Below, one piece after another: positions 41,662 to 51,093 of a stretch of 64,000 bases of DNA. Positions within the stretch are counted from its first letter, which is position 1; the number at the start of each line of letters is the position of its first letter. The stretch covers positions 1 through 64,000 of the forward strand of contig JBBSCB010000001.1 in the NCBI GenBank assembly GCA_038250675.1, given 5' to 3'. The notes below the pieces were generated by a model. That model searched no databases and was not told the DNA's origin. It saw nothing but the letters and a program-made list of their open reading frames with translations. The DNA comes from JAICUF01 sp038250675 (GTDB lineage: Bacteria; Gemmatimonadota; Gemmatimonadetes; Gemmatimonadales; GWC2-71-9). Both the position numbers and the translations under genes were made by a program.

Positions 41662-42342
41662 TCAGCCGGACGCTGGCGGCCGGCACGCCAACCTGATCCC
41701 ATGCAGCAGCACATCGCCGGTGACGCGGCACGCCGCGCCGCACTCGACGTCGTGCGGGTCCACCCCTTCGAAGATGTGCCGGCCCAGCGCCACGCCCATA
41801 ATCATGTACGGGACCACCGCCACCACCGCCTCCGTCGCCTCCGGGCACAGCTCGCCGCAGGCCACCCGTCCCGCCAGCGCCTCCCGCAGCCGCGCGCGCG
41901 CGGGCAGCGACACCTGCTCGAAGAGCGCCTGTCGAAGCTCGGGAAACTTGGGCAGCTCCGCAATCACCAGGCGCGTCACCGCCATCTCACCCGGCTGCTG
42001 AAAATGCCGCCAGATCCCGCCGATGAACCGGGCCAGCAGATCCTCCCGCGGCGCGCCGGGTGATGCGGCCTCCAGCGTCATGGCGGCGATGCTGGTCAGC
42101 ATCCGCTCCCGGATCAACTCGATGAATAGCGATTCCTTGGAATCGAAGTAGTGATACAGTGCGCCCTTGGTGACACCCGCGCGCGTGGCCACGTCCTGCA
42201 GTGTGGCGGGACCGTATCCCAACTCGGTGAACACATCGATCGCCGCCTGCAGAAGCTCCTCCCGGCGCGCGTCCGGCGCCAGCCGCCGCCGGGGCCGCCC
42301 GCTCACACACCGCGCCTCACCGCGCACTGCCTTGTCCGTCAT
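41662..42342 (-). CDS. TetR/AcrR-family transcriptional repressor
   Basis: 226 residues. After a polar N-terminus, the helix-turn-helix REELLQAAIDVFTELGYGPA then TLQDVATRAGVTKGALYHYF and DSKESLF is canonical. The C-terminal helical ligand domain runs from about residue 95 to the end. It is divergent from the RND efflux operon and separated from it by 109 bases containing a perfect inverted repeat, so it very likely represses the pump and is released by a pump substrate, as in AcrR and MexR-type circuits. ATG start at 42342. Confidence 0.92.
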   Translation of the reverse strand: MTDKAVRGEARCVSGRPRRRLAPDARREELLQAAIDVFTELGYGPATLQDVATRAGVTKGALYHYFDSKESLFIELIRERMLTSIAAMTLEAASPGAPREDLLARFIGGIWRHFQQPGEMAVTRLVIAELPKFPELRQALFEQVSLPARARLREALAGRVACGELCPEATEAVVAVVPYMIMGVALGRHIFEGVDPHDVECGAACRVTGDVLLHGIRLACRPPASG

Positions 42343-42368
42343 TTACCGCCCCGTTGCCAAATGTCAGG

Positions 42369-42392
42369 TTGACAACATACCCGTCGGTATGT
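42369..42392 (+). promoter_or_regulatory. TetR-type operator overlapping the efflux promoter
   Basis: A perfect inverted repeat ACATACC-CGTC-GGTATGT (42375-42392) directly follows TTGACA (42369-42374), which faces the efflux operon. The operator would fill the spacer of that promoter. The -10 (about 42392-42397, TAGCTA) is weak. The half-site resembles known AcrR-type operators. Confidence 0.7.
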
Positions 42393-42451
42393 AGCTATCC
42401 CGGCCTTCGGGTGCAAGAGGCACCCGGCCGAACCGCCGCACAGGGGGCCGT

Positions 42452-43576
42452 GTGAGTTTCTGGAATGCCCGTCCGACACCACTGCAGGCCGCGCTCACCG
42501 CCACCAGTGCCGTCCTCCTGCTTGCCGGCTGCAAGAAGGCGGCGCCTCCGATGGCGCCGCCGCCGCCGGAAGTCGGCATCGTCACCGTGACGCCGTCGGA
42601 CGTTCCCGAAACGTACGAATTCAGCGGCGAGGTCCAGCCGTACCGCCGGATCGAAGTGCGGGCGCGCATCGACGGCGTGATTCAGGCGCGATCGTTCACC
42701 GAGGGATCGGTGGTCAAGCCGGGCCAGGTACTCTACCGCATCGACCCGGTGCGATCGGGCGCGGCGTACCGGAGCGTCCAGGCGCGCTATGACAACGCTC
42801 GCCGCACGCTCGAGCGGCTGCAGCCGCTGCTCGCGCAGCATGCGGTGGCCCAGCAGGACGTGGACAACGCGCGGGCCGAGATGGAATCGGCATCGGCGGC
42901 TCTGGCAGAGGCAAAAAAGGACCTGGACGATACCGTGGTGCGCGCCGAGATCGAGGGTCGCGTGGGCCGCGCACTGCTGGACGTCGGCGCGCGGGTGACC
43001 GGTCCGGCCGACCTGCTCACGACGATCGATGTGATCGATCCCGTCTATGTGAGCTTCCGTCCGTCGGCGCAGCAGCTGCTGAGCTGGCGCCAGCGGCCCG
43101 ACGCCGCCGCGCTGATCCAGCCGGGTAGTCCGCTAGCCGTTCGCGTCGCGCTGCCCGACGGCGGCGTCCTGCCCCGCACCGGCCACCTCGACTTCATCGC
43201 GCCGTCATCCGACCCCGCCACGGGCACACAGGAACTCCGCGCCAAATTCACCAACCACGATCACCTGCTCTCACCGGGGCAGTTCGTGAGAGTCAATCTC
43301 GGGGGCTTCGTGCGGCACGGCGCGTTTGCGGTGCCGCAGCGCGCGGTGCAGCAGTCGCTGGGCCGGCAGTTCGTCTACGTCGTGGGAGCGGGTGACACGG
43401 TCGCGGTGCGCGATATCGAGCCCGGCCCGTGGAGCGGCACGCTCTGGATCATCGACAAGGGGCTCGAGTCCGGTGATCGCGTGATCGTCGACGGCGCGCA
43501 GAAGGCGGGCCCGGGCCGTGTGGTCAAGCCGGTCGCGGCAGCACCCGACAGCGCCCAGGGGGATACGGCCAAGTGA
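42452..43576 (+). CDS. RND efflux pump periplasmic adaptor (membrane fusion protein)
   Basis: 374 residues linking the inner-membrane pump to the outer-membrane channel. Lipoprotein signal ending LLAGC (Cys at about 27). Then the adaptor order: beta-barrel/lipoyl start FSGEVQPYRRIEVRARIDGV, FTEGSVVKPGQVLYRIDP, the alpha hairpin (AQQDVDNARAEMESASAALA), IEGRVGRALLDVGARVTGPA, and the C-terminal membrane-proximal domain (GLESGDRVIVDGAQKAGPG). GTG start; its stop overlaps the pump gene start (GTGA). First gene of a three-gene operon under the TetR operator. Confidence 0.95.
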   Translation: MSFWNARPTPLQAALTATSAVLLLAGCKKAAPPMAPPPPEVGIVTVTPSDVPETYEFSGEVQPYRRIEVRARIDGVIQARSFTEGSVVKPGQVLYRIDPVRSGAAYRSVQARYDNARRTLERLQPLLAQHAVAQQDVDNARAEMESASAALAEAKKDLDDTVVRAEIEGRVGRALLDVGARVTGPADLLTTIDVIDPVYVSFRPSAQQLLSWRQRPDAAALIQPGSPLAVRVALPDGGVLPRTGHLDFIAPSSDPATGTQELRAKFTNHDHLLSPGQFVRVNLGGFVRHGAFAVPQRAVQQSLGRQFVYVVGAGDTVAVRDIEPGPWSGTLWIIDKGLESGDRVIVDGAQKAGPGRVVKPVAAAPDSAQGDTAK

Positions 43577-46500
43577 ATACGCCCGAGGTCAAGTACTTCT
43601 TCATCCGGCGACCGGTGCTCGCCGGCGTCATCTCGATCGTGGTGACGCTGCTGGGCATCTTCTCCATCGGCCTGCTGCCGGTGGCGCGCTATCCCCAGAT
43701 CACGCCGCCGGCGGTGCAGGTGATCGCCGCCTATCCGGGTGCCACGGCCGAGGATGTCGCCGAGGCGGTGGCCGCGCCGATCGAACAGCAGCTCTCGGGT
43801 CTCCAGGGTCTGCTCTACTACTCGTCCGCCAATTCGAGCGACGGCGTGATGAGTCTGCAGGTGTTCTTCGACGTCTCGCGCGATCAGGATCTGGCGGCGG
43901 TGGATGTGCAGAACGCCGTCAAGCTGGCGGAACCGCAGCTCCCGGCCGCGGTCCGCCAGAACGGCGTGACGATCGTCAAGTCCAACTCCGACATCCTCAA
44001 CGTCGTTGCGCTCTCGTCCGCCGACACGCGGTACGACGCGCAATATCTCACCAACTACATGAAGCTGTACGTCGAGGACGAGATCAAGCGGGTCCCCGGC
44101 GTCGGCAACGCCAATACTTTCGGCGCGCTCGAATTCTCGATGCTGCTCCAGCTCGACCCCGATCGGATGGCGCAGCTGGGCGTCACCGTGGGTGACGTGG
44201 CCGACGCGGTCCGCGAGCAGAACGCCACCAACCCGGCCGGCCGCCTGGGACGCGAGCCCGCGCCCAAAGGCACCGAGCTCACGCTGCCGGTGACCACGCT
44301 GGGCCGGCTGCAGACGGTGGGCCAGTTCAACGACGTCATCATCAAGGCCAACCCCAACGGCTCGATGATCCGTCTTCGCGACGTGGGCCAGGCCAAGCTG
44401 GGGGGCCGCAACTACGACCTGGTGGGCCGCCTGAACGGTCGCCCGACCGCGTTCATGCTGACCTACCTGCGGCCCGGCGCCAATGCGCTCGCGGTCCGGA
44501 AGGCGATCGAGGCCCGCATGAATGAGCTGGCCAAGGCGTTTCCGCCCGGCATCACCTACAAGATCCCGTTCGACACGACGCCGTTCGTGACGGCGTCGAT
44601 CAAGGAGGTGCTGCAGACGCTGGTCGAGGCGATGCTGCTGGTGACGCTGGTGGTCTTCATCTTTCTGCAGAGCTGGCGCGCCACGCTGATCCCCATGCTC
44701 GCCGTGCCGGTCAGCGTGGTCGGCACCTTCCTCGGGCTGCTCCTGCTGGGCTTCAGCATCAACGTGCTGACGCTGTTCGGTCTGGTACTGGCCATCGGCA
44801 TCGTGGTGGACGACGCCATCGTCGTGATCGAGAATGTCGAACGGATCATGGAGACCGAGAAGGTCTCCGCCCGCGTCGCCGCCGACCGCGCCATTCGTCA
44901 GGTGGCCGGCGCGCTGATCGCCATCGTGCTGGTCCTCTGCGCCGTGTTCCTGCCGATCGCGTTCCTGGGCGGCGTCACTGGCGTGATGTTCAAGCAGTTT
45001 GCCATCACCATCGTCATCGCCGTCGTGCTCTCCGGCATCGTGGCGCTCACGCTCACGCCCGCGCTCTGCGCCATTCTCCTCAAGGAATCCAACGCGGAGC
45101 ACACCTCGGGAGTGTTCGGCGCGTTCAACCGCGGCTTTGGCCGGGTCACCCGCCGCTACACCGGCGCCGTGCACGGCGTGCTCGGCCGGCCGCGGACATG
45201 GCTGGCCGCATTCGCGGTGCTCATCGTCCTGACCGTCGTCCTCTGGCGGCGGGTGCCGTCGGCGTTCATCCCCACTGAGGACAAGGGCTACTTCGCCGTG
45301 GCGCTCCTGCTGCCGGACGCCTCCTCACTCCAGCGCACCGAGGCGGTCGTCAAGCAGGTGGAACAGATCCTCCGCGCGGAGCCGGCGGTGCAGAACATCG
45401 TGGCGCTCGCCGGGCTCGACATCCTGAGCCGGTCCAACCAGCCCAACGGCGCCACGATCTTCATCAACCTGAAGCCGTGGGACGAGCGCGGCCCCAACGA
45501 GTCCATCGACGCCATCACCGGCCGGGTCAACCGCAAGCTGTTTGCGCTGCGGGAGGCCAGCGGGTTTGCCTTCAACCTGCCCGAGATTCCCGGCCTGGGC
45601 GCCACATCCGGCCTCGAGTTGAACCTTCAGGACCGGTCCGGCACCGACGTGCGCCAGTTTGGCCAGCAGGTGCAGGCGTTTCTCCAGGCGGCCAATCAGC
45701 TCCCCGCCGCCGCCGGGATCGCCAGCAACTTCCGCGCGACCGTGCCGCAGGTCTATGTCGACGTGGACCGGGCTGCGGCCAAGTCGCGCGGCGTTGACCT
45801 GAACGATCTGTTCGGCACACTGCAGGCACTGCTGTCCACCCTGTACATCAACGATTTCAACCTCTACGGCCGCACCTACCGGGTGCAGGCGGAGGCCGAA
45901 GCGCGCTTCCGGCAGACGCCGGAGGACATCGGCCGGCTCCACGTCCGCGGCGCCGACGGTGCCATGATCCCGGTCTCGTCGCTCACCCGGATCGAGTTCC
46001 GCACCGGCCCCACGCTGCTCTCGCGCTTCAACGGCTTCACGTCCGCCCTCGTCACCGGCGGCACCAAGCCGGGGCACAGCTCCGGCGAGCTGCTGAATCA
46101 GGTCGAGGATCTGATCCGCACCCGGTTTGCATCTGAAGGGGTCGGCTTTGCCTACTCCGGCCAGTCGTATCAGGAGCGGATCTCCAGCGGGCAGGGCGGG
46201 ATGGTCTTTGTCCTGGGGCTGGTCATCGTCTTCCTGGTGCTCGCCGCGCAGTACGAGAGCTGGACCATCCCGTTTGCCGTCCTGCTGGGTGTGCCGTTCG
46301 GCGTCCTCGGCGCATTCCTCGGCATCTGGCTGCGGGGACAGCCGAGCGACATCTACTTCCAGGTGGGGCTGATCACGGTGGTGGGGCTCGCCGCCAAGAA
46401 CGCGATCCTGATCGTGGAGTTTGCCAACGAGCTGCGGGAGCGCGGCATGTCGATCCGCGAGGCCGCCACCGAGGCGGCACGCGAACGATTCCGACCGATT

Positions 46501-46728
46501 CTCATGACGTCGTTTGCCTTCATCCTCGGCGTATCGCCGCTGATGATCGCCGGCGGTGCCGGTGCGGCGAGCCGTCACTCGATCGGGACCGGCGTTTTTG
46601 CCGGCATGCTGATCGCCACGACCGTCGGCATCTTCTTCATTCCGCTCTTCTTCCGGGTGATCCGCGGGCTCGCGGAGCGGCGGGAAGCGCCGGCCGCGGC
46701 CGATCCGCCGGCGGAGGTGGCACCATGA
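43573..46728 (+). CDS. RND efflux pump inner-membrane transporter (HAE1/AcrB type)
   Basis: 1051 residues, full length. Opens EVKYFFIRRPVLAGVISIVV (first membrane helix). Porter domain marks include AVQVIAAYPGATAEDVAEAV and NTFGALEFSMLLQLDPDRMA. The TM4 proton relay GLVLAIGIVVDDAIVVIENV carries the two conserved Asp residues, and TM10-12 (GLAAKNAILIVEFANELRE) supplies the conserved Lys. It extrudes hydrophobic drugs or toxins using the proton gradient. Both ends overlap the neighbouring genes by four bases. Substrates cannot be read from sequence. Confidence 0.97.
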   Translation: MNTPEVKYFFIRRPVLAGVISIVVTLLGIFSIGLLPVARYPQITPPAVQVIAAYPGATAEDVAEAVAAPIEQQLSGLQGLLYYSSANSSDGVMSLQVFFDVSRDQDLAAVDVQNAVKLAEPQLPAAVRQNGVTIVKSNSDILNVVALSSADTRYDAQYLTNYMKLYVEDEIKRVPGVGNANTFGALEFSMLLQLDPDRMAQLGVTVGDVADAVREQNATNPAGRLGREPAPKGTELTLPVTTLGRLQTVGQFNDVIIKANPNGSMIRLRDVGQAKLGGRNYDLVGRLNGRPTAFMLTYLRPGANALAVRKAIEARMNELAKAFPPGITYKIPFDTTPFVTASIKEVLQTLVEAMLLVTLVVFIFLQSWRATLIPMLAVPVSVVGTFLGLLLLGFSINVLTLFGLVLAIGIVVDDAIVVIENVERIMETEKVSARVAADRAIRQVAGALIAIVLVLCAVFLPIAFLGGVTGVMFKQFAITIVIAVVLSGIVALTLTPALCAILLKESNAEHTSGVFGAFNRGFGRVTRRYTGAVHGVLGRPRTWLAAFAVLIVLTVVLWRRVPSAFIPTEDKGYFAVALLLPDASSLQRTEAVVKQVEQILRAEPAVQNIVALAGLDILSRSNQPNGATIFINLKPWDERGPNESIDAITGRVNRKLFALREASGFAFNLPEIPGLGATSGLELNLQDRSGTDVRQFGQQVQAFLQAANQLPAAAGIASNFRATVPQVYVDVDRAAAKSRGVDLNDLFGTLQALLSTLYINDFNLYGRTYRVQAEAEARFRQTPEDIGRLHVRGADGAMIPVSSLTRIEFRTGPTLLSRFNGFTSALVTGGTKPGHSSGELLNQVEDLIRTRFASEGVGFAYSGQSYQERISSGQGGMVFVLGLVIVFLVLAAQYESWTIPFAVLLGVPFGVLGAFLGIWLRGQPSDIYFQVGLITVVGLAAKNAILIVEFANELRERGMSIREAATEAARERFRPILMTSFAFILGVSPLMIAGGAGAASRHSIGTGVFAGMLIATTVGIFFIPLFFRVIRGLAERREAPAAADPPAEVAP

Positions 46729-48200
46729 GCCGGCGCACCCTCGCCACCCTGCTCTCCGTGGCGCTCGCCGGCTGCGCGGTGGGGCCGCGCTATGCGCCGG
46801 TGGCCACCCCGGCCGACTCCGCACGGATTGGCGCCGATGCGACCAGCGGCGCCACACGGGCGTTCTTCGACTCGCTGGCGCGCGCGCGGGCCAACGACTC
46901 CACCGCCGTCACCGGGCCACGGATTCCGCCGCCGCGGGATCTGGCCACCGATTCAATCGAAGCCGTCGCCTGGCGCGACATCGTGCGGGACACGACCCTG
47001 GTGCGGCTCGTGGAGACTGCGCTCCGGCAGAACCGCGACCTCGAGAGCGCCATTGCGCGCATCCGTGAGTTCCGGGCCGATGTGGGCATTGCGCGCGCAC
47101 CGCTCTTTCCCGGTTTCACGGCCAACGCCGGCGCCAGCACCAACCAGATTGCCATCGGCTCCGCCCCGCCGGTCAGCTACGATGCGTTCCGTATCACCGG
47201 CGACGTGAGCTGGGAGCTCGACTTCTGGGGCCGCACCCGCCGCGGCATCGAAGCCGCGCGCGCCGATCTCGCCGGACAGGATGCGGCGCAGCAGGCGGTG
47301 GTACTGACGCTGGTGAGCGATGTGGCGACCAGCTATCTCCAGCTTCTGGAGCTGGATCAGGAGCGCGCCATCGCCGAACGCACGCTGGCGTCGCGCCAGT
47401 CCACCCTGGGGCTCGCGCGCCAGCGATTCAATCAGGGCCTGATTTCGGAGCTCGACGTCCGTCAGTTTGAGGCGCAGGTGTCGGCGCCGGCCGCCACGCT
47501 GGCCCAGGTGGAGCGTGCGCGCGGCCAGGTGGAGCACCGGCTCAGCCAGCTCATCGGCGAGGCGCCACGCCACATCGAGCGCGGCGGCTCGCTGGTCGAC
47601 GCCGTCACAGCCCTCGAGGTGCCGGACTCGGTGCCCGCCAGCCTGCTCGCGCGCCGCCCCGATGTTCGCCAGGCCGAGCGCGCCTTTGCCGCCGCCACCG
47701 CGCGCATCGGCGTCGCCGCCGCGGCCCGTCTGCCGGCCGTGATGATCACCGGCTACTACGGCACCCAGAGCAGCTCGGCCAGTAACCTGTTCTCCTCCCA
47801 GGGCGAGGTCTATCAGCTCTTGGGCGGAATCTCGGTGCCGATTTTCACCGGGGGTCGACTCATCAAGCAGGAACGCGCCGCGCGGGCCCGCGCCGATCAG
47901 GCGCGGGCCCAGTACCAGCAGACAGTGCTGAGCGCGCTCAGGGATGCGGGTGATGCACTGGTGGCGGTGCGGACGGCGCGGGACGAGGTGACGGCACAGG
48001 AGACGCAGGCCCAGGCGCTGCGTCGCGCCACCGAGCTGGCCGAGCTGCGCTATCGCACCGGCGTGGCGAGCTATGTGGAGGTGCTCGAGGCGCAGCGTGG
48101 ACTGTTTACGGCCGAGTTGGCGCTCAGTCAGGCGCAGCTGGGGCAGCTCAGCGCATCGGTCCAGCTCTACAAGGCGCTGGGCGGCACCTGGAGCAAATGA
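46725..48200 (+). CDS. RND efflux outer-membrane channel (OprM/NodT family)
   Basis: 491 residues with a lipoprotein signal (VALAGC, Cys at about 16). Family repeats are visible twice: ESAIARIREFRADVGIARAP with SYDAFRITGDVSWELDFWGR in the first half, and QAERAFAAATARIGVAAAAR with FTGGRLIKQERAARARADQA in the second. These form the 12-strand barrel and long alpha-barrel of a TolC-like trimer. Completes the tripartite pump. ATG overlaps the transporter stop (ATGA). Confidence 0.95.
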   Translation: MSRRTLATLLSVALAGCAVGPRYAPVATPADSARIGADATSGATRAFFDSLARARANDSTAVTGPRIPPPRDLATDSIEAVAWRDIVRDTTLVRLVETALRQNRDLESAIARIREFRADVGIARAPLFPGFTANAGASTNQIAIGSAPPVSYDAFRITGDVSWELDFWGRTRRGIEAARADLAGQDAAQQAVVLTLVSDVATSYLQLLELDQERAIAERTLASRQSTLGLARQRFNQGLISELDVRQFEAQVSAPAATLAQVERARGQVEHRLSQLIGEAPRHIERGGSLVDAVTALEVPDSVPASLLARRPDVRQAERAFAAATARIGVAAAARLPAVMITGYYGTQSSSASNLFSSQGEVYQLLGGISVPIFTGGRLIKQERAARARADQARAQYQQTVLSALRDAGDALVAVRTARDEVTAQETQAQALRRATELAELRYRTGVASYVEVLEAQRGLFTAELALSQAQLGQLSASVQLYKALGGTWSK

Positions 48201-48263
48201 TCCCGCGGCAGGACGGACACCACCGGCCCGGGCGGGCCACCGGCGCCGCCCGACGCAGCCGCC

Positions 48264-49367
48264 TCAGAAACCCGAGAGCTTCGTGATCTGCCCGCGCGGG
48301 CCCACGGCCCAGCCCGCGTGCGGCGATGCGAACGCCACCGCCCAGTATGCCACCTGATCGATCGGCGTCCACGTCGCCCCGTCGTCGCCGGACCACGCCG
48401 ATCCCCTGGGGCCCACCGCGACGAGCGTCGAGGGGCGCACACCGGGAACGTAGCTCCCGCCAAAGATCGCGCCGCTGAACGGCGGCCGGCCACCCAGGGT
48501 CCATGTGGCGCCGCCGTCATGCGTCGCTGCCACCACGTCGGCGACCGCGTTGTTGTCGCCCACGTTGCCGCCCATCGCCACACCGTTGCGATCGTCGCGG
48601 AAGCTCACCGATGTGATGCCGATGGCATTGCCGGCGGGGAGCGGCGTGACCGACTCGCTCCAGGTGGCTCCGTAGTCGGCGGTGCGGAGCACGCGTGCCA
48701 CCGGCGCGTTGCCCAGCCCGATCCAGGCCCGGCCCCCCGCCCGCACCACGAGACAGGTGCCGCTCGCCGCAAAGCCGCCTTCACCGGGCCGCGCCTCCGG
48801 TGCCGATGGCGGCTGGCTCCAGTGCCCGCCGCCGTCGGTCGTCGCCAGCAGCCGTACATGTCCGCCCACGGCATCGCTCACCGCGAGGCCGCGCCGCGCG
48901 TCCCAGAAATCCATGCAGTCGTAGAACGCCTCCGCCTCGCCGTTGGTGAACTGAAGCGTCCAGTTTTGGCCGCCATCGGTGGTCTTGTAGATGCGTGACT
49001 GCGCGCCGTTGCCGGCGCTCATCAGGTACGCGGTGTTGGCGTCCACGCCGTACACGTCACGAAACTGGAGGGTCGTGTCCACGCCGGGCACCCGCGCCGT
49101 TTGCCATGTTGCCCCGCCGTCGAGCGTCCGGCCCCATGTCGCGGAGTGCCCGCTGACCCATACGACCTGCTCGTTGACCGGGCTCACCGCCTGCAGCAGC
49201 GCGTGGGTGCCGCTGATCTGCTCGATCCGTGACACCTGCGTGCGCGGGAGCGGCGCCGGCGCGCCGTAGCCGCGCGTGCATCCGCTGATGCACACGGCGG
49301 CGAGCAGGGCGGCGGCGAGCAGTGTTGCCGGGTGGGGAGACCGGGTCGGACGGGAGGCGTTCGGCAC
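48264..49367 (-). CDS. YCF48/BNR-repeat beta-propeller lipoprotein
   Basis: 367 residues, GTG start after GAGGATCCC. Signal and lipobox AAVCISGC (Cys at about 29). The mature protein repeats the Asp-box pattern TxDGGxTW: RTLDGGATWQTARVPG, KTTDGGQNWTLQF, ATTDGGGHWSQPP, RTADYGATWSES, ATHDGGATWTLGG and SGDDGATWTPID. A seven-bladed propeller of the YCF48/photosystem assembly factor-like family, found in many non-phototrophs as an envelope protein. Role here unknown. Convergent with the efflux operon, 63 bases away. Confidence 0.88.
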   Translation of the reverse strand: MPNASRPTRSPHPATLLAAALLAAVCISGCTRGYGAPAPLPRTQVSRIEQISGTHALLQAVSPVNEQVVWVSGHSATWGRTLDGGATWQTARVPGVDTTLQFRDVYGVDANTAYLMSAGNGAQSRIYKTTDGGQNWTLQFTNGEAEAFYDCMDFWDARRGLAVSDAVGGHVRLLATTDGGGHWSQPPSAPEARPGEGGFAASGTCLVVRAGGRAWIGLGNAPVARVLRTADYGATWSESVTPLPAGNAIGITSVSFRDDRNGVAMGGNVGDNNAVADVVAATHDGGATWTLGGRPPFSGAIFGGSYVPGVRPSTLVAVGPRGSAWSGDDGATWTPIDQVAYWAVAFASPHAGWAVGPRGQITKLSGF

Positions 49368-49387
49368 GGGATCCTCGCTTGAGGTGA

Positions 49388-50026
49388 TCAGGCGCCGGCG
49401 TACCACAGCACGGCGACGACGTGGCAGAGACTTCCGCCCAGTACGAAGAGGTGCCACACGAAGTGGCCGTACCGCAGCCGCTCCCAGGCGTAGAAGATGA
49501 CACCGACGGTGTACAGCATCCCGCCGGCCACCACCCACGCAACGCCGGCCGGGCCCGCGTGCGCCAGGAGCGGCCGGATGGCAAACACCGCCAGCCAGCC
49601 CATGACGAGATACATGGCGGTGGAAAGGTATGGATAGCGAAAGCCGACGATCGCCTTGAGCGCGATGCCGGTGGCGGCGAGCCCCCACGAAATTGCGAGC
49701 AGCAGCCACCCCAGCGGCCCGCGCAGCACGCCGAGGGCAAACGGGGTGTAAGTGCCGGCGATCAGGAGATAGATCGCGGCGTGATCCGCGATGCGCCAGA
49801 ATTGCTTATGGGGTCCGGCGGGGAGTGCGTGATACACGGTGGACGCGGCGTAGAGGAGCACCAGCATGGCGCCGAAGATGGCACCACCCACCACCTGCCA
49901 CGGATCGTGCCGCAGCACGGCGACCACCACGAGCACCGGCAGGGCGGCGAGACTCGCGAGCAGTCCAACGCCGTGACTGATGCTGCAGGCCAGTTCCTCG
50001 CGAAAGCTCAGCACCCTGGCATCCAT
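49388..50026 (-). CDS. Hemolysin III / PAQR family membrane protein
   Basis: 212 residues with seven predicted helices. Conserved family residues are present: EELACSISHGVGLLASLAAL, STVYHALP, FWRIADHAAIYLLIAGTYTP and the C-terminal GHFVWHLFVLGGSLCHVVAV. The His residues form the predicted metal site of the CREST superfamily, to which these proteins belong; members may act as lipid hydrolases. The name hemolysin is historical and does not imply toxicity here. It lies 20 bases after the transpeptidase gene. Confidence 0.92.
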   Translation of the reverse strand: MDARVLSFREELACSISHGVGLLASLAALPVLVVVAVLRHDPWQVVGGAIFGAMLVLLYAASTVYHALPAGPHKQFWRIADHAAIYLLIAGTYTPFALGVLRGPLGWLLLAISWGLAATGIALKAIVGFRYPYLSTAMYLVMGWLAVFAIRPLLAHAGPAGVAWVVAGGMLYTVGVIFYAWERLRYGHFVWHLFVLGGSLCHVVAVLWYAGA

Positions 50027-50046
50027 GCCGGCTCGCAAATCGTCGG

Positions 50047-50766
50047 TCAGGAGTCGAGCGTCGGCTCGAGCTCCGGAGCGGGATAGTAGGCAAACAGTAC
50101 CGTGCCGCCGCCAATGAGCCTGATGATGCGCGGCGCCACCGCGGGATTGAGCGCGGGGCATCCCTCGCTCCGCCCCAGGCGGCCGAGCTGCGCCACGATC
50201 GCATCGTTGACGTAGTCGGCGCCGTGGACCACGATCGCGCGCTCAGCCGCATGGCTGTTCAGCTCGGGATCAAGGCCGTTGAGCCGGAGCGAGAGGCCGT
50301 GCTTGCCCTGATAGGTCTCCCCGGTGACGAAGGTGCCGAGACTCGACTGATAGCTGCCGACGTCATTGGAGAAACTGCGGGCCACGTCGCCGCCGGTATT
50401 GCGGCCATGGGCCACCAGCTCGTGCGCCAGCACGGTGCCGCGATCCACGTCCAGAACCCAGAGCCGGCGCTCCCGTGACGGCCGGCTGAAATCGATCACC
50501 GTGAGAATCGGACTGCTGCTGCGGCCCTCGGCGAGAACCCGCGCCCGGGCTCGCAACGCGAGCTCCAGTACCTCGTCACGGAGCCCCGCATCCTCGGCGG
50601 CTGCGAGGAGGACCGGCCCCGCGGCGGACGACGTAGGTCTCACCGCGGCGGCGGTGTCCGCCCGCATCGCAGCGGGACGCACTGTCGCGGCCGCGCGCGG
50701 CGAGGATGTGACGCAGAGAAGGGCGGCCAGCACCATGACGGTGCGGGTGGAGAAACGCTGGGGCAT
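50047..50766 (-). CDS. Murein L,D-transpeptidase catalytic-domain family protein
   Basis: 239 residues with a signal peptide (about residues 8-27, VMVLAALLCVTSSPRAAA). The catalytic part contains SPILTVIDFSRPSRERRLWV, AHGRNTGG, GTFVTGETYQGKHGLSLRLN, VVHGADYV and LGRSEGCPAL, the last with the probable nucleophile Cys. Such YkuD-like proteins cross-link or trim peptidoglycan in the periplasm. ATG at 50766 lies 40 bases downstream of a good promoter. Followed by the hemolysin III gene. Confidence 0.88.
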   Translation of the reverse strand: MPQRFSTRTVMVLAALLCVTSSPRAAATVRPAAMRADTAAAVRPTSSAAGPVLLAAAEDAGLRDEVLELALRARARVLAEGRSSSPILTVIDFSRPSRERRLWVLDVDRGTVLAHELVAHGRNTGGDVARSFSNDVGSYQSSLGTFVTGETYQGKHGLSLRLNGLDPELNSHAAERAIVVHGADYVNDAIVAQLGRLGRSEGCPALNPAVAPRIIRLIGGGTVLFAYYPAPELEPTLDS

Positions 50767-50805
50767 CAATGCTCTCAGGTGCGGCGGTGAATGGGCGACC
50801 GGTCC

Positions 50806-50835
50806 AGGATAGCTCGGGATCCGCCTAGGTGTCAA
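50806..50835 (-). promoter_or_regulatory. Sigma70-type promoter for the L,D-transpeptidase gene
   Basis: On the minus strand: TTGACA (50835-50830), an 18-base spacer, TATCCT (50811-50806), ending 40 bases before the ATG at 50766. The -35 is a perfect consensus, and the surrounding bases are less GC-rich than the genes. Confidence 0.6.
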
Positions 50836-51093
50836 TCTATCTCATTGGTCGACAAATAGTTGCAACGGCACGAACCGGGCCGCTCTCTATGAACACTGCC
50901 CCGGAGCCGATCGTTCCCACCATCTGGGCGCCCGATCGCTTCCTCAGCCGGCCGCGGGATCCGCCTGCATGGGGCCATGAGCGCCTGGGAGGAGCCAACC
51001 AGGCCGTCGGGATCGCCGGCGCGTACCTCGCGAAATGCGTGACCGGGCCCATGACGCCGCCGCCTGCCATCCGGCGGTCTCGGCAACCCGTGG
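50836..51093. other. Intergenic region without a gene
   Basis: Between the transpeptidase promoter and the stop of the next minus-strand gene. Frames here have no ribosome sites or family sequence. The first 40 bases are relatively AT-rich (upstream promoter region); nothing else stands out. Confidence 0.4.

Noticed and set aside
43375..45174. Minus-strand frame (599 codons) opposite the RND adaptor and transporter
   Set aside because: Antisense of two strongly supported genes, with low-complexity His/Asp/Glu-rich translation and no ribosome site.
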